NCBI GenBank assembly: GCA_017410455.1
Contig: JAFQQT010000025.1
Coordinates: 1-52,033 of the forward strand
From: Clostridia bacterium
GTDB lineage: Bacteria; Bacillota; Clostridia; Christensenellales; Aristaeellaceae
DNA length: 52,033 nucleotides
Reading direction: 5' to 3'
Shown here: in pieces, positions 9,401 through 18,666 of the stretch
Position numbering within the stretch: the first letter of the stretch is position 1
Layout of the letters: every line of letters begins with the position of its first letter
Notes under the pieces: generated by a model
Told to the model about the DNA's origin: nothing
The model's database searches: none
What the model saw: the letters and a program-made list of their open reading frames with translations, nothing else
Position numbers and translations under genes: made by a program

Positions 9401-12400
9401 GGATTCGGATCGATCTGGTAGCCGATGGGGGATTTGATCTCCTGTACCGCATACAGACCGGGCCACAGCGGCTCGGTCGTGACGGAAGCAGCATCACCAG
9501 CCGTGGTCAGGGATTCAATAATGACCGTACCTTCCGGGTAGATCACATTGCCCTGCCTGTCAACAATATCCTCACCAGCAGAAACCTGGAACACAGTGCC
9601 GGTCAGAACACCATCACCACGGGTGGCGGGATCGGGAATGCTATAGTCGTTGGGCATGGTCGGAATCGCCTTGTTGCGGGGATTGGTGTTGGGATCATCG
9701 CCGTCATACTCGTCAAGGTCACGCTTGTAGATGGTCAGCTGCACCAGCACGGGCATGTTGGTCGCTGCCACATCAGTGATCTCATCCGACTTGACAGTCG
9801 CCGCCAGCTCGATCTCCTCAAACACATAGCCAGCCGTTTCGCCATGCTCCCGGACAATGTACTGTCCCTTGCGCAGCGGTTCAGACATGGCAATGCCATT
9901 GGCATCCGTCACCATCGTACCAGCCAGACCTTCGCCGTACTGATCGTTGTAGAAGATGTCGAACTGGACTCCCTCAATGGGGTTGCCATTCAGACGGTCG
10001 GTCTTCGTCAACCTGATCCAGCCCTTGGTCGGCTCGTTCTCCACATCGACGGTGTAGATTTTCTGATCCTCGGTGATGGTGACTTCAACGGAGAAGCTGT
10101 TGTCAACATAGTGTTCGGGTACACCAGTTTCCTCTACACGGTAAGTGCCCCACGTCAGCAGTGGTGTGATAGCCATACCGTTGGCATCAGTCGTAATGAC
10201 CGCCACGACCTCGCCATCGTTGCTGCCGTTGTGGGAGGGCAAGCCGGAAACACGGGTGACAGTGAACTCGGCACCAGCCAGTGCCTCCTTCGTCAGCTGA
10301 TCGTGCTTCATGATCTGAATACGCCCCTGGATGGGCTGATTGGTACAGCTCAGGTGCGTGGTTTCGTCAGACTTCACCACAGCCTCCAGCGTGTTCAGCT
10401 CACCAGTATAGCCGGTGGGGTTGTCTCGTTCATAGACCATGTACTCGCCCTTATGCAGAGGTTCGGACAGGGCGACGCCATCTGCATTCGTGGTCATACT
10501 GGAAACCAGCTCGCCGCCGTCGTAGATGTCAAAGACAACGCCAGCGATAGGAGTGCGATCAAGTGCATCCACCTTGACGAGCTGAATCCAGCCCTTCGTG
10601 GGTTCGTTTTCGCAATCAACCAGATAGGTACCCATATCTTCCTCGTTGATGACCGCTTCAACGGAGAAACCATTGTCAACGTAGTGTTCCGGTACAGCAG
10701 TTTCCTCTACGCGGTATACACCATAGGTCAGCCAAGGCGTTTCTGCAACACCATTGATGTCCGTGGTGATGGTCGCCACAACTTCGCCGTTGCCGCTGCC
10801 ATTGTGAGAGGGCAGGCCGGAAACACGGGTGACTGTGAAGGTAGCACCGGCCAGACGGTCACCAGTCAGGGAGTCACACTTCTCGATACGGAACTTGCCT
10901 TCAATGGGCTTGTTGGTCACAACCAGATCGGTCGTTTCATCTGAACGGACTTCTGCTTTCAGGTTGACAATCTCGTATACATAGCCGATGGGCGTATCGC
11001 GCTCGGATACCGTGTAGATACCCTTGGGCAGCGGATCGGACACAGCAACGCCATTCTCATCGGTGACGATGGAGCCGATCACCTGGCTATTCTGGGAGAT
11101 GTCGAAGATGACACCTGCGATGGGCGTGTGATCGAGGCTATTGGTTTTGACGATGCGAATGTAACCCATTGTGGGTTCATTCTCGGCTTCGACGATGTAG
11201 GTCTGTTCATGCTCACTGATGGTCACGACTGCTTCGAAGGGATGATTCTCGAAATGCTCCGGAATCTTCGTTTCGATAACAGTGTAGGTGCCCCAGGTCA
11301 GCAGCGGGGATACGGCGACGCCGTCCTCATCGGTGGTCATAACTGCAACAACCTCGCCGTCATTGCTGCCGTTGTGGCTGGGCAGTCCATTGCTCCGGGT
11401 GATGGTAAACTCAGCCCCTGCCAGAGCCTCGCCGGTCAGGGCATCACTCTTTTCGATGCGAATCTGGCCCATGATGGGCTGATTGCTGGCAGTCAGCTGC
11501 GAGGTCTCATCGGACTTCACCACAGCTTCCATCGTGACAAGCTCTCCCGTGTAGCCTTCGGGCAGGCCATGCTCCTTGACGGTGTAGGTACCCTTGGGCA
11601 GCGCTTCGGACGTGGCAACACCATCTGCACCAGTGGTCATGGTGGAGATCAGCTCATCACCCTGGTAGATGTCAAACTGAACGCCTTCGATCAGCGTACC
11701 GTCCAGCGCATCGGTCTTGGTGATCTGCAGATACCCCTTGGTGGGGGTGTTGCTCACTTCAAACGTGTAGGTGACGCCATTTTCATAGGCGGCAATCGTT
11801 TCAGACCAATCGCTGGTGACATAATGTTCAGGAGTCTTGGTTTCAGTCACAGTATAGATGCCGTAAGGGAGCCAGTCTGTGACCGCTTCACCGTTGGCAT
11901 CGGTCGTGATGACAGCAGCCACATTTCCGGATTCATCTATCACAGTGAACTCTGCACCGCTGACCGCTTCGCCCGTCAGATCGTCGGTCTTGATGATACG
12001 GATCTGACTCTTGGACTTGCAGTTGACGGCATGAAGCTCCGTCACAGTATCAGACTGGACTGTGGCTTCCAGCACGACCAGCTCACCGGAGTAACCTACG
12101 GGCAGCGCATCTTCCTTGACGAGGTAAGTACCACGATCCAGGTTGTCACAGCTGGCAACGCCGTTTTCATCGGTGGTCATGGTGGCGATCAGGGTGTCGC
12201 CCTGGTAGATACTGAACTTCACGCCAGCGAGGAAAGCACCGGTTTCGCTGTCAGTCTTGATAAGCCGAATGCTGCCCTTGTTGGGAGCATTGGAGACGGC
12301 GAACTCATAGGTCTTACCGTCCTCATGAGCGTCAATCGTTGCAGTAAAGCCGGAGTTGACATAATGCTCCGGAGCCTTGGTTTCCGTGACCGTGTAGGTA

Positions 12401-15400
12401 CCATAGGTCAGCCAATCGGTGATGGCGACACCATCTTCATCAGTCGTAATGGTAGCAACCACCACACCGACGTTATCGGTGATGGTGAACTCTGCTCCAG
12501 CAAGGGCAGCGTCGTTCATGGCATCGGTCTTGACGATCCTGATTTTGCTGGTGCTGGGAGTGTTGGTGGCCTGCAGCTCACAGGTTACATCGGACACAAC
12601 GTTTGCTTCCAGCACGATCAGCTCACCTGCATAACCCGTAGGAAGAGCATCTTCCTTAACGGTATAGGTGCCGGGCACAAGGCCATTGAGCATAGCGACA
12701 CCGTTGGTATCCGTGGTCATGGAGCCGACCAGGACAGTGCCGGAATACACATTGAACTTGACACCGGCAATGGGCTTTGCCGATACAGCGTCGGTCTTGA
12801 CCAGTCGGATGCCGCCTTCGGTCGGCTGATTGGCTACTGCGAACTCGTAGGTCTTACCGTCCTCATAGGCATCGACTTTCTGGGAAAAGCCACTGTTGAC
12901 ATAGTGGTCAGGTGCAGCGGTTTCCGTGACCATGTAGGTGCCATAGATCAGCCAATCACTTTCAGTCTTGCCGTCAGCATCGGTGCTCAGCACTTCAACC
13001 ACATTGCCAGCCGCATCGGTGATGGTGAACTCAGCACCAGCCAGAGCAGCACCGCTCAGTGCATCGGTCTTGACGATCCGCACCTTGCTGCGGCTGGGGG
13101 TATTGGTGGCAGACAGCTCGGTGATCTGGTCAGACACAACCACGGCAGTCATTTCAGCGAGCTCACCCACATAGCCAGTGGGCAGGGAGTGTTCCTTCAC
13201 GGTGTAGGTGCCCTTTTCCAGATCCTCGATGATCGCAATGCCCTGGGCATTCGTGGTCATGGTGCCGATAAGCGTATCAGCCTGGTACACGTCAAACTGG
13301 ACACCCGCAATAGGCTGCTGCGTCAGGGCATTTGTCTTGATAACTTTGATGCCACCCTTGGTGGGGTCGTTCTCGACGGAGATGGTGTAGGTCTTGCCGT
13401 TCTCGTAGGCTTCAATGCGGGTAGAGAAACCGCGATTGATGTAGGAATCAGGAGCCTGCGTCTCCGTGATGGTGTAGATGCCATACGGAAGCCAACCGCT
13501 GGTGGTGGTACCATCTTCGCCGGTAACCAGCTGGCCAATGACGGTTCCAGCAGCATTGGCAATAGAAAACTCCGCGCCCGGCAGCATTTCGCCGGTTACG
13601 GAGTCAGTCTTGATGATTCTGATTTTACTCTGGGAAGGCATGTTGGTGGCATCCAGCACAGTGGTCACGTCCGATGTGACCGTTCCTTCCAGTACGACCA
13701 GCTCGCCGACATAGCCAGTCGGCAGAGCTTGTTCCTTGACCGTATAGGTGCCAGCGTCCAGACCATTGCAGGTTGCAACGCCGTTTGCATCAGTGGTCAT
13801 GGTGGCGATCAGAATATCGCCCTGATAGATGTCAAACTGGACGCCGCTGATAGCATAGCCGGTGACTGCATCCTTCTTGCGGACGATCAGGCCACCCGTC
13901 ATTGCTTCGTTTTCGACCTCAACGGTGTAGGTCTGGCCATTTTCGTAAGCATTGATGGTGGTGCTGAAGCCGCTGTTGATGTAGCGGTCAGAAGCCGCCG
14001 TTTCCATTACGGTGTAAGTACCGTAAGGGAGCCAGTCGGTCTCAGCCGTTCCGTCTTCACCAGTTGTCAGTGTTGCGACAGAAGAACCACTGCTGTCGCA
14101 CACAGAGAATACAGCACCAGCAAGTGGAGCCTTGGTATCGGCGTCGATCTTGACAATCCTGATCTTGCTGGTGCTGGGCATATTCGTTGCCGTCAGTTCA
14201 GTCACAGAATCCGGCTCAACGTCAGCAGTCAACTCGACCAGGTCGCCGGCGTAGCCAGTGGGCAGCGCATGCTCTCTGACTGTGTACTGGCCACGGGGCA
14301 GATTTCCCGACACTGCTACACCATCTTCATTGGTAATCATGGTACCAACCAGCGTGCCATTCGCATCGAAGATGTCAAACTGCACATTGGCAATGGCCCG
14401 ACCATTGGAGGCATCCGTCTTGGTCAGCCGAATACCACCCTGCATGGCCGTATTCTCCACATGGATGGTATAGGTCTTTCCATTCTCCGTGGCTTCGATG
14501 ACCGTAGTGAAGCCTCTGTTGATGTATCCATCAGGAGCCTGAACTTCGGTGACGGTGTAGGACCCGTAAGGGAGCCAGTCGGTTTCGGCAGAACCATCTG
14601 CGTCAGTGGTCAGCGTTGCAACAATAGCTCCGCTCACATCAGTAACAGTGAAGATCGCACCGGACAGTGTATCCTGCGTGTCCGCGTCAACTTTGGTGAT
14701 GCGGATCTTGCCCACGATTACCTCGTTGGTCATCTCGATGGTCAGGAGCTGACCATTTTCAGTGATGGATGCAGAATAGAGTGCATCATCTTCCTGATAG
14801 CCTTCGGGAGCCTGAATTTCCTGAACGTAGTAGTCACCGGCAGGGAGGTTCGTCCACTCGGCAATACCAGAGGCATCCGTCGTGATCGGAGAGCCCACCG
14901 GTGAGGAAGCAGCATCAAGCAGCTGGAATACTGCTCCGGCCAGTGCTGAACCAGTGGAGGCGTCAGACTTCATCACGCGAATACTTCCGGTAATGGGAAT
15001 CGGTGTGGGCGTGGGAACAGGAGTCGGCGTGATCGAGGGCGGAGGTTCGGCTACCGTGAACGCCATGTCCTGATAGTAGCTTCGGTTATCGAGGTGATAC
15101 GCGATCCACAATTCCTGGCTGCCGGTCAGAGAAGCGTTCTGAGCATTGGTCACAATGTCAGTCAGTCGCTCACGCAGCTGGTCTGTAGACAAGGAGCAGC
15201 GGGAGCCAGCTGCCAGATTACGAATCGTGAAGGATTGACCAAGATAAGCCCAGATGGCCTGCTGCTTGATTGCATAGTCCTCATCGCTGTCTTCGGGGAC
15301 ATTGTTGAGAATCCACAGCAGACCGGCATCAGTGCCGGGTTCCAGACCACCATCGCGGCCAGAGGTCGAAGCATCTGATGCTTCGATGCAGTAGGCGGTA

Positions 15401-15999
15401 TACTTCACCCCATCGACTGTGACCCAATGCCGGGTGATGGAAGTGGAGCTGCTGCCGTCTTTCTGAACGATGATACCATAGATGTTATTGCCCTCTTTGC
15501 CCAGACGAACAGCCTCGTCGCCAGTGAAGCGAGAAGGGCTTGCTGCTGAGCGCAGAGAGGGGGCCTGAAGCTGATCGACAGGTGCAGGAGTAGAATCAAC
15601 AGCCTGATCGGCTTCTGTTGCTGAGTCAGCGGCAGGATCGGTAACAGTGGGATCACTTACCGCTTCGCCGGAAGGCTCCTCGGACGCATCACTCTCATCT
15701 GTGCCTTCGACGCTGCTGCCGGTTTCTTTGTCTTCCACTGGCTGTTCAGTTCCTTCGGCGGGAGTTTCTTCGGGGAGCGGTTCGACAGGGACGGCTTCCG
15801 ATTCATTGGTCAGATCCTCCTCGGTGATCGTAGTATCGGGCATGGGGCTTTCTTCGGTGGGGACATCAGGGAGCTCGGAGGACACAGGCGGAATCTCAGT
15901 TTCAGATTCCGCCAGGACGCCCATGGGGAGCATCGTCATCAGCAGGAGGATTGCCATCAGCATGGCGATGATCCGCTTGCCCATCATTTTCAGACGCAT
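6409..15999 (-). CDS. Giant thioester-domain, SpaA/Cna-B repeat surface adhesin
   Basis: A 3196-residue wall-anchored protein. A signal peptide (residues about 1-30, cut near VLA-ES) is followed by a Pro/Glu/Thr-rich stretch to about residue 150. A thioester domain comes next, with Cys in TAYCIEAS (about 205-212) and Gln in KQQAIWAYLG (about 245), the pair that forms an internal thioester and can bind host surfaces covalently. After a Pro/Thr linker I count 29 SpaA/Cna-B domains; most keep the early Lys (as in IRIVKTDA), the Glu (as in YTVTETKAP) and a late Asn that form isopeptide bonds. Domains 2-19 alternate between two types. The C terminus has NIQTGAG, a membrane segment and KKHQK, a sorting signal. 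It lies 20 bp after the sortase gene. GAAAGGAAG precedes the ATG. Confidence 0.93.
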   Translation of the reverse strand: MRLKMMGKRIIAMLMAILLLMTMLPMGVLAESETEIPPVSSELPDVPTEESPMPDTTITEEDLTNESEAVPVEPLPEETPAEGTEQPVEDKETGSSVEGTDESDASEEPSGEAVSDPTVTDPAADSATEADQAVDSTPAPVDQLQAPSLRSAASPSRFTGDEAVRLGKEGNNIYGIIVQKDGSSSTSITRHWVTVDGVKYTAYCIEASDASTSGRDGGLEPGTDAGLLWILNNVPEDSDEDYAIKQQAIWAYLGQSFTIRNLAAGSRCSLSTDQLRERLTDIVTNAQNASLTGSQELWIAYHLDNRSYYQDMAFTVAEPPPSITPTPVPTPTPIPITGSIRVMKSDASTGSALAGAVFQLLDAASSPVGSPITTDASGIAEWTNLPAGDYYVQEIQAPEGYQEDDALYSASITENGQLLTIEMTNEVIVGKIRITKVDADTQDTLSGAIFTVTDVSGAIVATLTTDADGSAETDWLPYGSYTVTEVQAPDGYINRGFTTVIEATENGKTYTIHVENTAMQGGIRLTKTDASNGRAIANVQFDIFDANGTLVGTMITNEDGVAVSGNLPRGQYTVREHALPTGYAGDLVELTADVEPDSVTELTATNMPSTSKIRIVKIDADTKAPLAGAVFSVCDSSGSSVATLTTGEDGTAETDWLPYGTYTVMETAASDRYINSGFSTTINAYENGQTYTVEVENEAMTGGLIVRKKDAVTGYAISGVQFDIYQGDILIATMTTDANGVATCNGLDAGTYTVKEQALPTGYVGELVVLEGTVTSDVTTVLDATNMPSQSKIRIIKTDSVTGEMLPGAEFSIANAAGTVIGQLVTGEDGTTTSGWLPYGIYTITETQAPDSYINRGFSTRIEAYENGKTYTISVENDPTKGGIKVIKTNALTQQPIAGVQFDVYQADTLIGTMTTNAQGIAIIEDLEKGTYTVKEHSLPTGYVGELAEMTAVVVSDQITELSATNTPSRSKVRIVKTDALSGAALAGAEFTITDAAGNVVEVLSTDADGKTESDWLIYGTYMVTETAAPDHYVNSGFSQKVDAYEDGKTYEFAVANQPTEGGIRLVKTDAVSAKPIAGVKFNVYSGTVLVGSMTTDTNGVAMLNGLVPGTYTVKEDALPTGYAGELIVLEANVVSDVTCELQATNTPSTSKIRIVKTDAMNDAALAGAEFTITDNVGVVVATITTDEDGVAITDWLTYGTYTVTETKAPEHYVNSGFTATIDAHEDGKTYEFAVSNAPNKGSIRLIKTDSETGAFLAGVKFSIYQGDTLIATMTTDENGVASCDNLDRGTYLVKEDALPVGYSGELVVLEATVQSDTVTELHAVNCKSKSQIRIIKTDDLTGEAVSGAEFTVIDESGNVAAVITTDANGEAVTDWLPYGIYTVTETKTPEHYVTSDWSETIAAYENGVTYTFEVSNTPTKGYLQITKTDALDGTLIEGVQFDIYQGDELISTMTTGADGVATSEALPKGTYTVKEHGLPEGYTGELVTMEAVVKSDETSQLTASNQPIMGQIRIEKSDALTGEALAGAEFTITRSNGLPSHNGSNDGEVVAVMTTDEDGVAVSPLLTWGTYTVIETKIPEHFENHPFEAVVTISEHEQTYIVEAENEPTMGYIRIVKTNSLDHTPIAGVIFDISQNSQVIGSIVTDENGVAVSDPLPKGIYTVSERDTPIGYVYEIVNLKAEVRSDETTDLVVTNKPIEGKFRIEKCDSLTGDRLAGATFTVTRVSGLPSHNGSGNGEVVATITTDINGVAETPWLTYGVYRVEETAVPEHYVDNGFSVEAVINEEDMGTYLVDCENEPTKGWIQLVKVDALDRTPIAGVVFDIYDGGELVSSMTTNADGVALSEPLHKGEYMVYERDNPTGYTGELNTLEAVVKSDETTHLSCTNQPIQGRIQIMKHDQLTKEALAGAEFTVTRVSGLPSHNGSNDGEVVAVITTDANGMAITPLLTWGTYRVEETGVPEHYVDNSFSVEVTITEDQKIYTVDVENEPTKGWIRLTKTDRLNGNPIEGVQFDIFYNDQYGEGLAGTMVTDANGIAMSEPLRKGQYIVREHGETAGYVFEEIELAATVKSDEITDVAATNMPVLVQLTIYKRDLDEYDGDDPNTNPRNKAIPTMPNDYSIPDPATRGDGVLTGTVFQVSAGEDIVDRQGNVIYPEGTVIIESLTTAGDAASVTTEPLWPGLYAVQEIKSPIGYQIDPNPFYVDSRGASYQSTVPTVEYAGLSRNEILYGAQAIVKVLGNNDNTTDPTRVEIPEAGAEFRVFLKSAGSYENARDFERDYLITDENGYAMTKPLPYGVYVLEQTAGKDGYEIKGPIEFSIDGTESLVNPPPLTLSDKPILYRLKLIKTDADTGKVITLANTSFKIKDSQGEYITQTVYYPREVEIDTFTTDATGSVTLPEVINWGHYFIEEIKAPEGYLIRTDELAVFIGNAGDQPGQTYEVEIEIPNESVMGRIELVKTGLTLTGFMTANEHGYEVTRPVYEDRYLAGATFEIRAAEDIIGGDGTLWYTKDSLVETITTSGTGSDMSKELPLGRYYLIETGAPVGYILEDVPYEADLTYLDGNTPVVTIQVKAGNKYLPASVALVKHKEVTKVVTSENGMVHQVITTAPGEGFTFGLYNAKDIHYVNGTLMADTLMAVGVTDEQGLLHISGYFPHGEYYIKELAAPAGWQINPDAFSVSIQPDMVAEDAAVIQIVYPEVVYDELIYTPITLTKTDITGVETLPGALIEVMNSEGTLIYREFTDANGEIPDIPVVPGTYTFREVYAPEGYELNTTEMTFTVDELGNITGDTVIRDDYTRVTLVKQDMDDNPLAGVEFGLLKDDEFLVAVAQSDAKGIVTFEKIPCGKYTIREVQPLPGYLLNDTVVHLTVDNTFANPSEPLAVIENHPIEVILHKIDKDNKPLPGAIFGLFDSDGFLCMTALSDVTGTVKFSYVPYGSYTIRELEAPDGYLLSQTVIPIEIDENYQNSVEPLATVVNQAARLQYKKVDTSGKLLPGVEFSLINADTGEIVEIVTSDDAGEFVFTRFTYGNWIVRETKTPEGYNVMPDIELKVDENWVEPEPFTLVNIPNHYEFVKTDNKGNPMPGVKFTLEDGAGNILRDLVSGEDGIVHVTDLTPGVYIIREIETLEGYTLSEETIKVVIDEKYIVPDEMFRFVNYPNIQTGAGFEMTPLMWSDIILALCALLSMVAILILKKHQK
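9750..14720 (-). repeat. Coding repeat array: nine two-domain SpaA units
   Basis: SpaA domains 2-19 alternate strictly. One type has AGAEFTITD and YGTYTVTET blocks. The other has AGVQFDIYQ and GTYTVKE-ALPTGY blocks. The repeat unit is thus a pair, about 540 bp or 180 residues. Similarity between units is visible in the DNA as well as the protein, pointing to growth by unequal recombination. Domains 1 and 20-29 are more divergent single domains. Three neighbouring domains of the first type (14, 16 and 18) share an extra insert SGLPSHNGS or NGLPSHNGS, so they are probably recent copies. Confidence 0.85.
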
Positions 16000-16019
16000 T
16001 GTCAGCTTCCTTTCTCAGC

Positions 16020-16997
16020 TTACTGCTGTACGGCCATCACGACGAGCCTGCCTTCAGAACCGGCATAGCTGCGGTCGCAGGTAATCAGGGTCAGGATACG
16101 GTCAGAAGGAGAAACAGAAACGCCGGTGCTGTACAGTGCCTGCTCACATGCCCGGTTCACATAAGTCATGAATTCATCATTGCTGGCGAAAGTAGCCGTA
16201 GACGGGTCCCATTCGCTGCTGGTCAGGTTCACGACAGCAAAGATCTTGTAGGTACGTTCACCACTCATGGTGGTCAGGTGAATGTACTGATGCTCGGTGT
16301 AAAAGCTCTGTTCCTTGTAACTCAGAAGAGGCTTGAACATCTTTTCGCCGGAACCGGTGATGTGGTGACCGTAGATGGCGATGGCCTTACCGTTGGCGTA
16401 GTCGGTCTTGCCCAGGGAGAAGAGGGTGCCAAGGGAAGACTTGGCACCGCTGAAGGTATGGGTCAGATAGTAGTCGGTGTTATCGGAGAGAACGACAGGG
16501 TAATCTACTTTGGTACCGGGGATGCTGAGCCAGGCAACGAAGTCCTTGTTCTGCTTCTTGAGAGCAGCCAGATCAATGGCGGGATCGGTAGAGAAACTCT
16601 CAGAGCCGCTTACAGGAGTTTCAGGAAGGGGCTTTGCGTTGTCATCCTGGTTTGAGGGAGCCTGGGTGATGGAATCGTCCAGTGCAGGCTTCTCATCAAG
16701 AGGAATGACGGGGGCAACAACTGCATCAGAGTCGGGGCCGGGGACGATCTGAAACGTGGACACACTGATATCAGAGTCGGTCAGGAACTCAGCCGTAGGG
16801 ACAATGCTGTCCAGATCGGAGTCATTCAGGTTGTCTTCCACCAGCTTCTCATACTCCTGTGCAGCAGTGTTCATCTCGTTTTCCTGGATAATGACAGGGC
16901 CCACAAGGATGGCAATACCGGCGATGAAAAGGATGACTGCCAGAACCAGCAGCCAGTTGCTGATACGCTTATAGCGCTTGATCGTATTGGGATTCAT
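16020..16997 (-). CDS. Class B sortase
   Basis: A 325-residue membrane-anchored transpeptidase. One membrane segment lies near residues 13-35. A long low-complexity Ser/Asp/Pro-rich stalk runs to about residue 165, and the sortase domain follows: FVAWLSIPGTKVDYPVV, the catalytic His in IYGHHITG, the catalytic Cys in LTLITCDRSY and the Arg in SEGRLVVMAV. The TLITC form and the order fit class B. I chose the ATG at 16,997 because AAAGGAGA lies 7 nt upstream. It ends 20 bp before the giant adhesin, so the two are probably co-transcribed, and the adhesin's NIQTG motif is its likely substrate (inference). The stalk is longer than usual for class B enzymes. Confidence 0.9.
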   Translation of the reverse strand: MNPNTIKRYKRISNWLLVLAVILFIAGIAILVGPVIIQENEMNTAAQEYEKLVEDNLNDSDLDSIVPTAEFLTDSDISVSTFQIVPGPDSDAVVAPVIPLDEKPALDDSITQAPSNQDDNAKPLPETPVSGSESFSTDPAIDLAALKKQNKDFVAWLSIPGTKVDYPVVLSDNTDYYLTHTFSGAKSSLGTLFSLGKTDYANGKAIAIYGHHITGSGEKMFKPLLSYKEQSFYTEHQYIHLTTMSGERTYKIFAVVNLTSSEWDPSTATFASNDEFMTYVNRACEQALYSTGVSVSPSDRILTLITCDRSYAGSEGRLVVMAVQQ

Positions 16998-17099
16998 ATG
17001 CATTCTCCTTTGATGTTTGATTTGGGATGTGCAAGTCAGAGAAACCAGGGAGGGACGGTCAGGCGATGTAGTAGATAGAGCATGGGACCTCCTGTTCAT

Positions 17100-17135
17100 G
17101 GGAAAAAGAAAACGCCCTTCGTTTCAGAAGGGCGT
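17100..17135 (-). terminator. Terminator after the replication-initiator-like gene
   Basis: On the minus strand ACGCCCTTC and GAAGGGCGT form a 9-bp stem with a 6-nt loop, followed by TTTTCTTTTT. It begins just after the stop at 17,137 and separates the partition/replication operon from the sortase/adhesin operon. Confidence 0.8.
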
Positions 17136-17136
17136 G

Positions 17137-18102
17137 TCAGCCAAGCATGTTACGGATGCGGGGTGCATCACGTACTGCTTTTGTTACCGGGGCGTTGAAG
17201 ATAACCGTCATGATGTATGCTTTGGGATCTTGCGGCTCGGTGGAAGTCTTCTCGAGGGAGTTCAGGATGTACTGCATGGTCATGTAGTTGATCTGGTAAA
17301 CCCGCTTGCGAACAAGCTCGATGGGCTGATCAACCTTCGAGATGGTCAGTGTCCGGCTTTGGCAGCAGACCATTTCGACCATGATATCAAGGATGTTGTC
17401 GAGCTCGTCGCGGTTGTAATCGGTCACCGTTGAGTCGTAGAGGAAGTTCGCCTTCAGCGTTTCGTAGATCGAATCAATATCAAGATCATCATCAGCCTTC
17501 TTTTCAGGATTGATATGATAATGATTTGATTGATTCATACTTGATGCATTCGTTCTTTCTCTTTTCTTTTTTGATATATCCGTGTTTGGTCTATTAGTAC
17601 TTAATAGTGCGGGTTTTTCCTGCGCAGGAGAATCCGCATCGGGAGAAGCCTCATCAGGAAAAACCACATCGGGAATCTCCTGATACGGGATTCCCGGATC
17701 AGGGCTTTCCTGGTCAGGGCTTTCCTGGTCAGGTGAAGTCGAATCAGGAGTAGGGGCTTCTGAAGACGGTGATGGCGAACCGGAAGGACTGGGATTGCCA
17801 TTACTGCGGGGCTTCTCATAGATCGTGTACATGGTGTCCTTGTAGTGACCTTTTTCATCACGAAGACGCCGACGAGCAATGTATCCTGCACGTTCAAGTT
17901 CACGGAGCGTTTCAGTGACGGCATCGACGCCATCCTTCATATTGGCAGCAAGGCCACGGGTGCTGAATTTCCAATCAGGGGGGAGCTGGAGAATGAAGGA
18001 GAGCAGCCCCTTGGCGCGCATGGAGAGGGTTTTATCACGCAGATGAAAGACGGACATGACAGTGAAGCCTTCTGTCCGCTCGACACGAAAGTATTCAGCC
18101 AT
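17137..18102 (-). CDS. Replication-initiator-like winged-helix protein (DUF6017-type)
   Basis: A 321-residue protein with two domains. The N-terminal part (residues 1-95: YFRVERTEGFTVMSVFHLRD, then MRAKGLLSFILQLPPDW and LRELERAGYIARRRLRD) is a winged helix like that of RepA_N/DnaD-type initiators of Gram-positive plasmids and conjugative elements. A Pro/Ser/Asp/Glu linker (about 98-180) contains PDQES repeats, seen in the DNA as a 15-bp tandem repeat near 17,701-17,735. The C-terminal domain (about 205-321) resembles DUF6017. It probably starts autonomous replication or helps maintain the excised element (inference). The start overlaps the XRE gene by 8 bp. Confidence 0.8.
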   Translation of the reverse strand: MAEYFRVERTEGFTVMSVFHLRDKTLSMRAKGLLSFILQLPPDWKFSTRGLAANMKDGVDAVTETLRELERAGYIARRRLRDEKGHYKDTMYTIYEKPRSNGNPSPSGSPSPSSEAPTPDSTSPDQESPDQESPDPGIPYQEIPDVVFPDEASPDADSPAQEKPALLSTNRPNTDISKKKRERTNASSMNQSNHYHINPEKKADDDLDIDSIYETLKANFLYDSTVTDYNRDELDNILDIMVEMVCCQSRTLTISKVDQPIELVRKRVYQINYMTMQYILNSLEKTSTEPQDPKAYIMTVIFNAPVTKAVRDAPRIRNMLG

Positions 18103-18631
18103 TATTTTGAGCCTCCAAAGCAGCGAAGAGACAGGTGACAGCGTGAGGATAGCTTAGAATGTAGCGCGCTTCAAATGATTCTGCAGAGCCGTAGCCCATG
18201 AGTGTATATGGGGTAGTGCTGAGCTGGATTGCGATCTCTTCCAGAAGGCATATGCCACAATCAATTTCACCATTTTCGTATTTCTGAATAGAGCGCAAGG
18301 ATCGATTCAGTCTGTGACCAAGCTCGGTCTGTGATATCTTCAGAGCCCGACGCCGCATGCGAATCCGTTGCCCAAGACAATACAGGCGGTATTCGGAGTA
18401 TGCCCTGTGTGCCATAGGAGCATCCTCCGGAGAGTAGGCATCCGCAAATACGCAGCATACCAACAAGAAAGACTCGTTTGCAGTGTACAGATCATGCAAA
18501 GGGAGAGCTTTTTTGAGATAGTCATCATACACGGTGTTGAGAAGCTCACGATATTCAGAAGAAAAAGAGAAATGACGAGTCTTGAAGAATTTCTCCAGGG
18601 AAAGCTTCGCTTGGTTTACATCCGTAGCCAT
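18095..18631 (-). CDS. XRE-family helix-turn-helix regulator
   Basis: A 178-residue protein. Residues about 1-80 are helical with no known motif. Residues about 88-150 form a Cro/C1-type helix-turn-helix: LGQRIRMRRRALKISQTELG, then LNRSLRSIQKYENGEIDCG. The ATG at 18,631 has AGGAGG 6 nt upstream. It lies 35 bp after parB and overlaps the initiator-like gene by 8 bp, so it belongs to the par-rep operon. It probably represses or tunes that operon, or controls the switch between integrated and excised states (inference). Confidence 0.8.
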   Translation of the reverse strand: MATDVNQAKLSLEKFFKTRHFSFSSEYRELLNTVYDDYLKKALPLHDLYTANESFLLVCCVFADAYSPEDAPMAHRAYSEYRLYCLGQRIRMRRRALKISQTELGHRLNRSLRSIQKYENGEIDCGICLLEEIAIQLSTTPYTLMGYGSAESFEARYILSYPHAVTCLFAALEAQNNG

Positions 18632-18666
18632 ATGTATCCTCCTAATCGTTATGAAGTGTGGATCAA

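Noticed and set aside
7321-14904. Two very long plus-strand open frames (1207 and 1258 codons) opposite the giant adhesin gene
   Set aside because: They are antisense shadows of a repetitive gene with biased codons. They lack ribosome sites, and their repeats mirror the SpaA domains.
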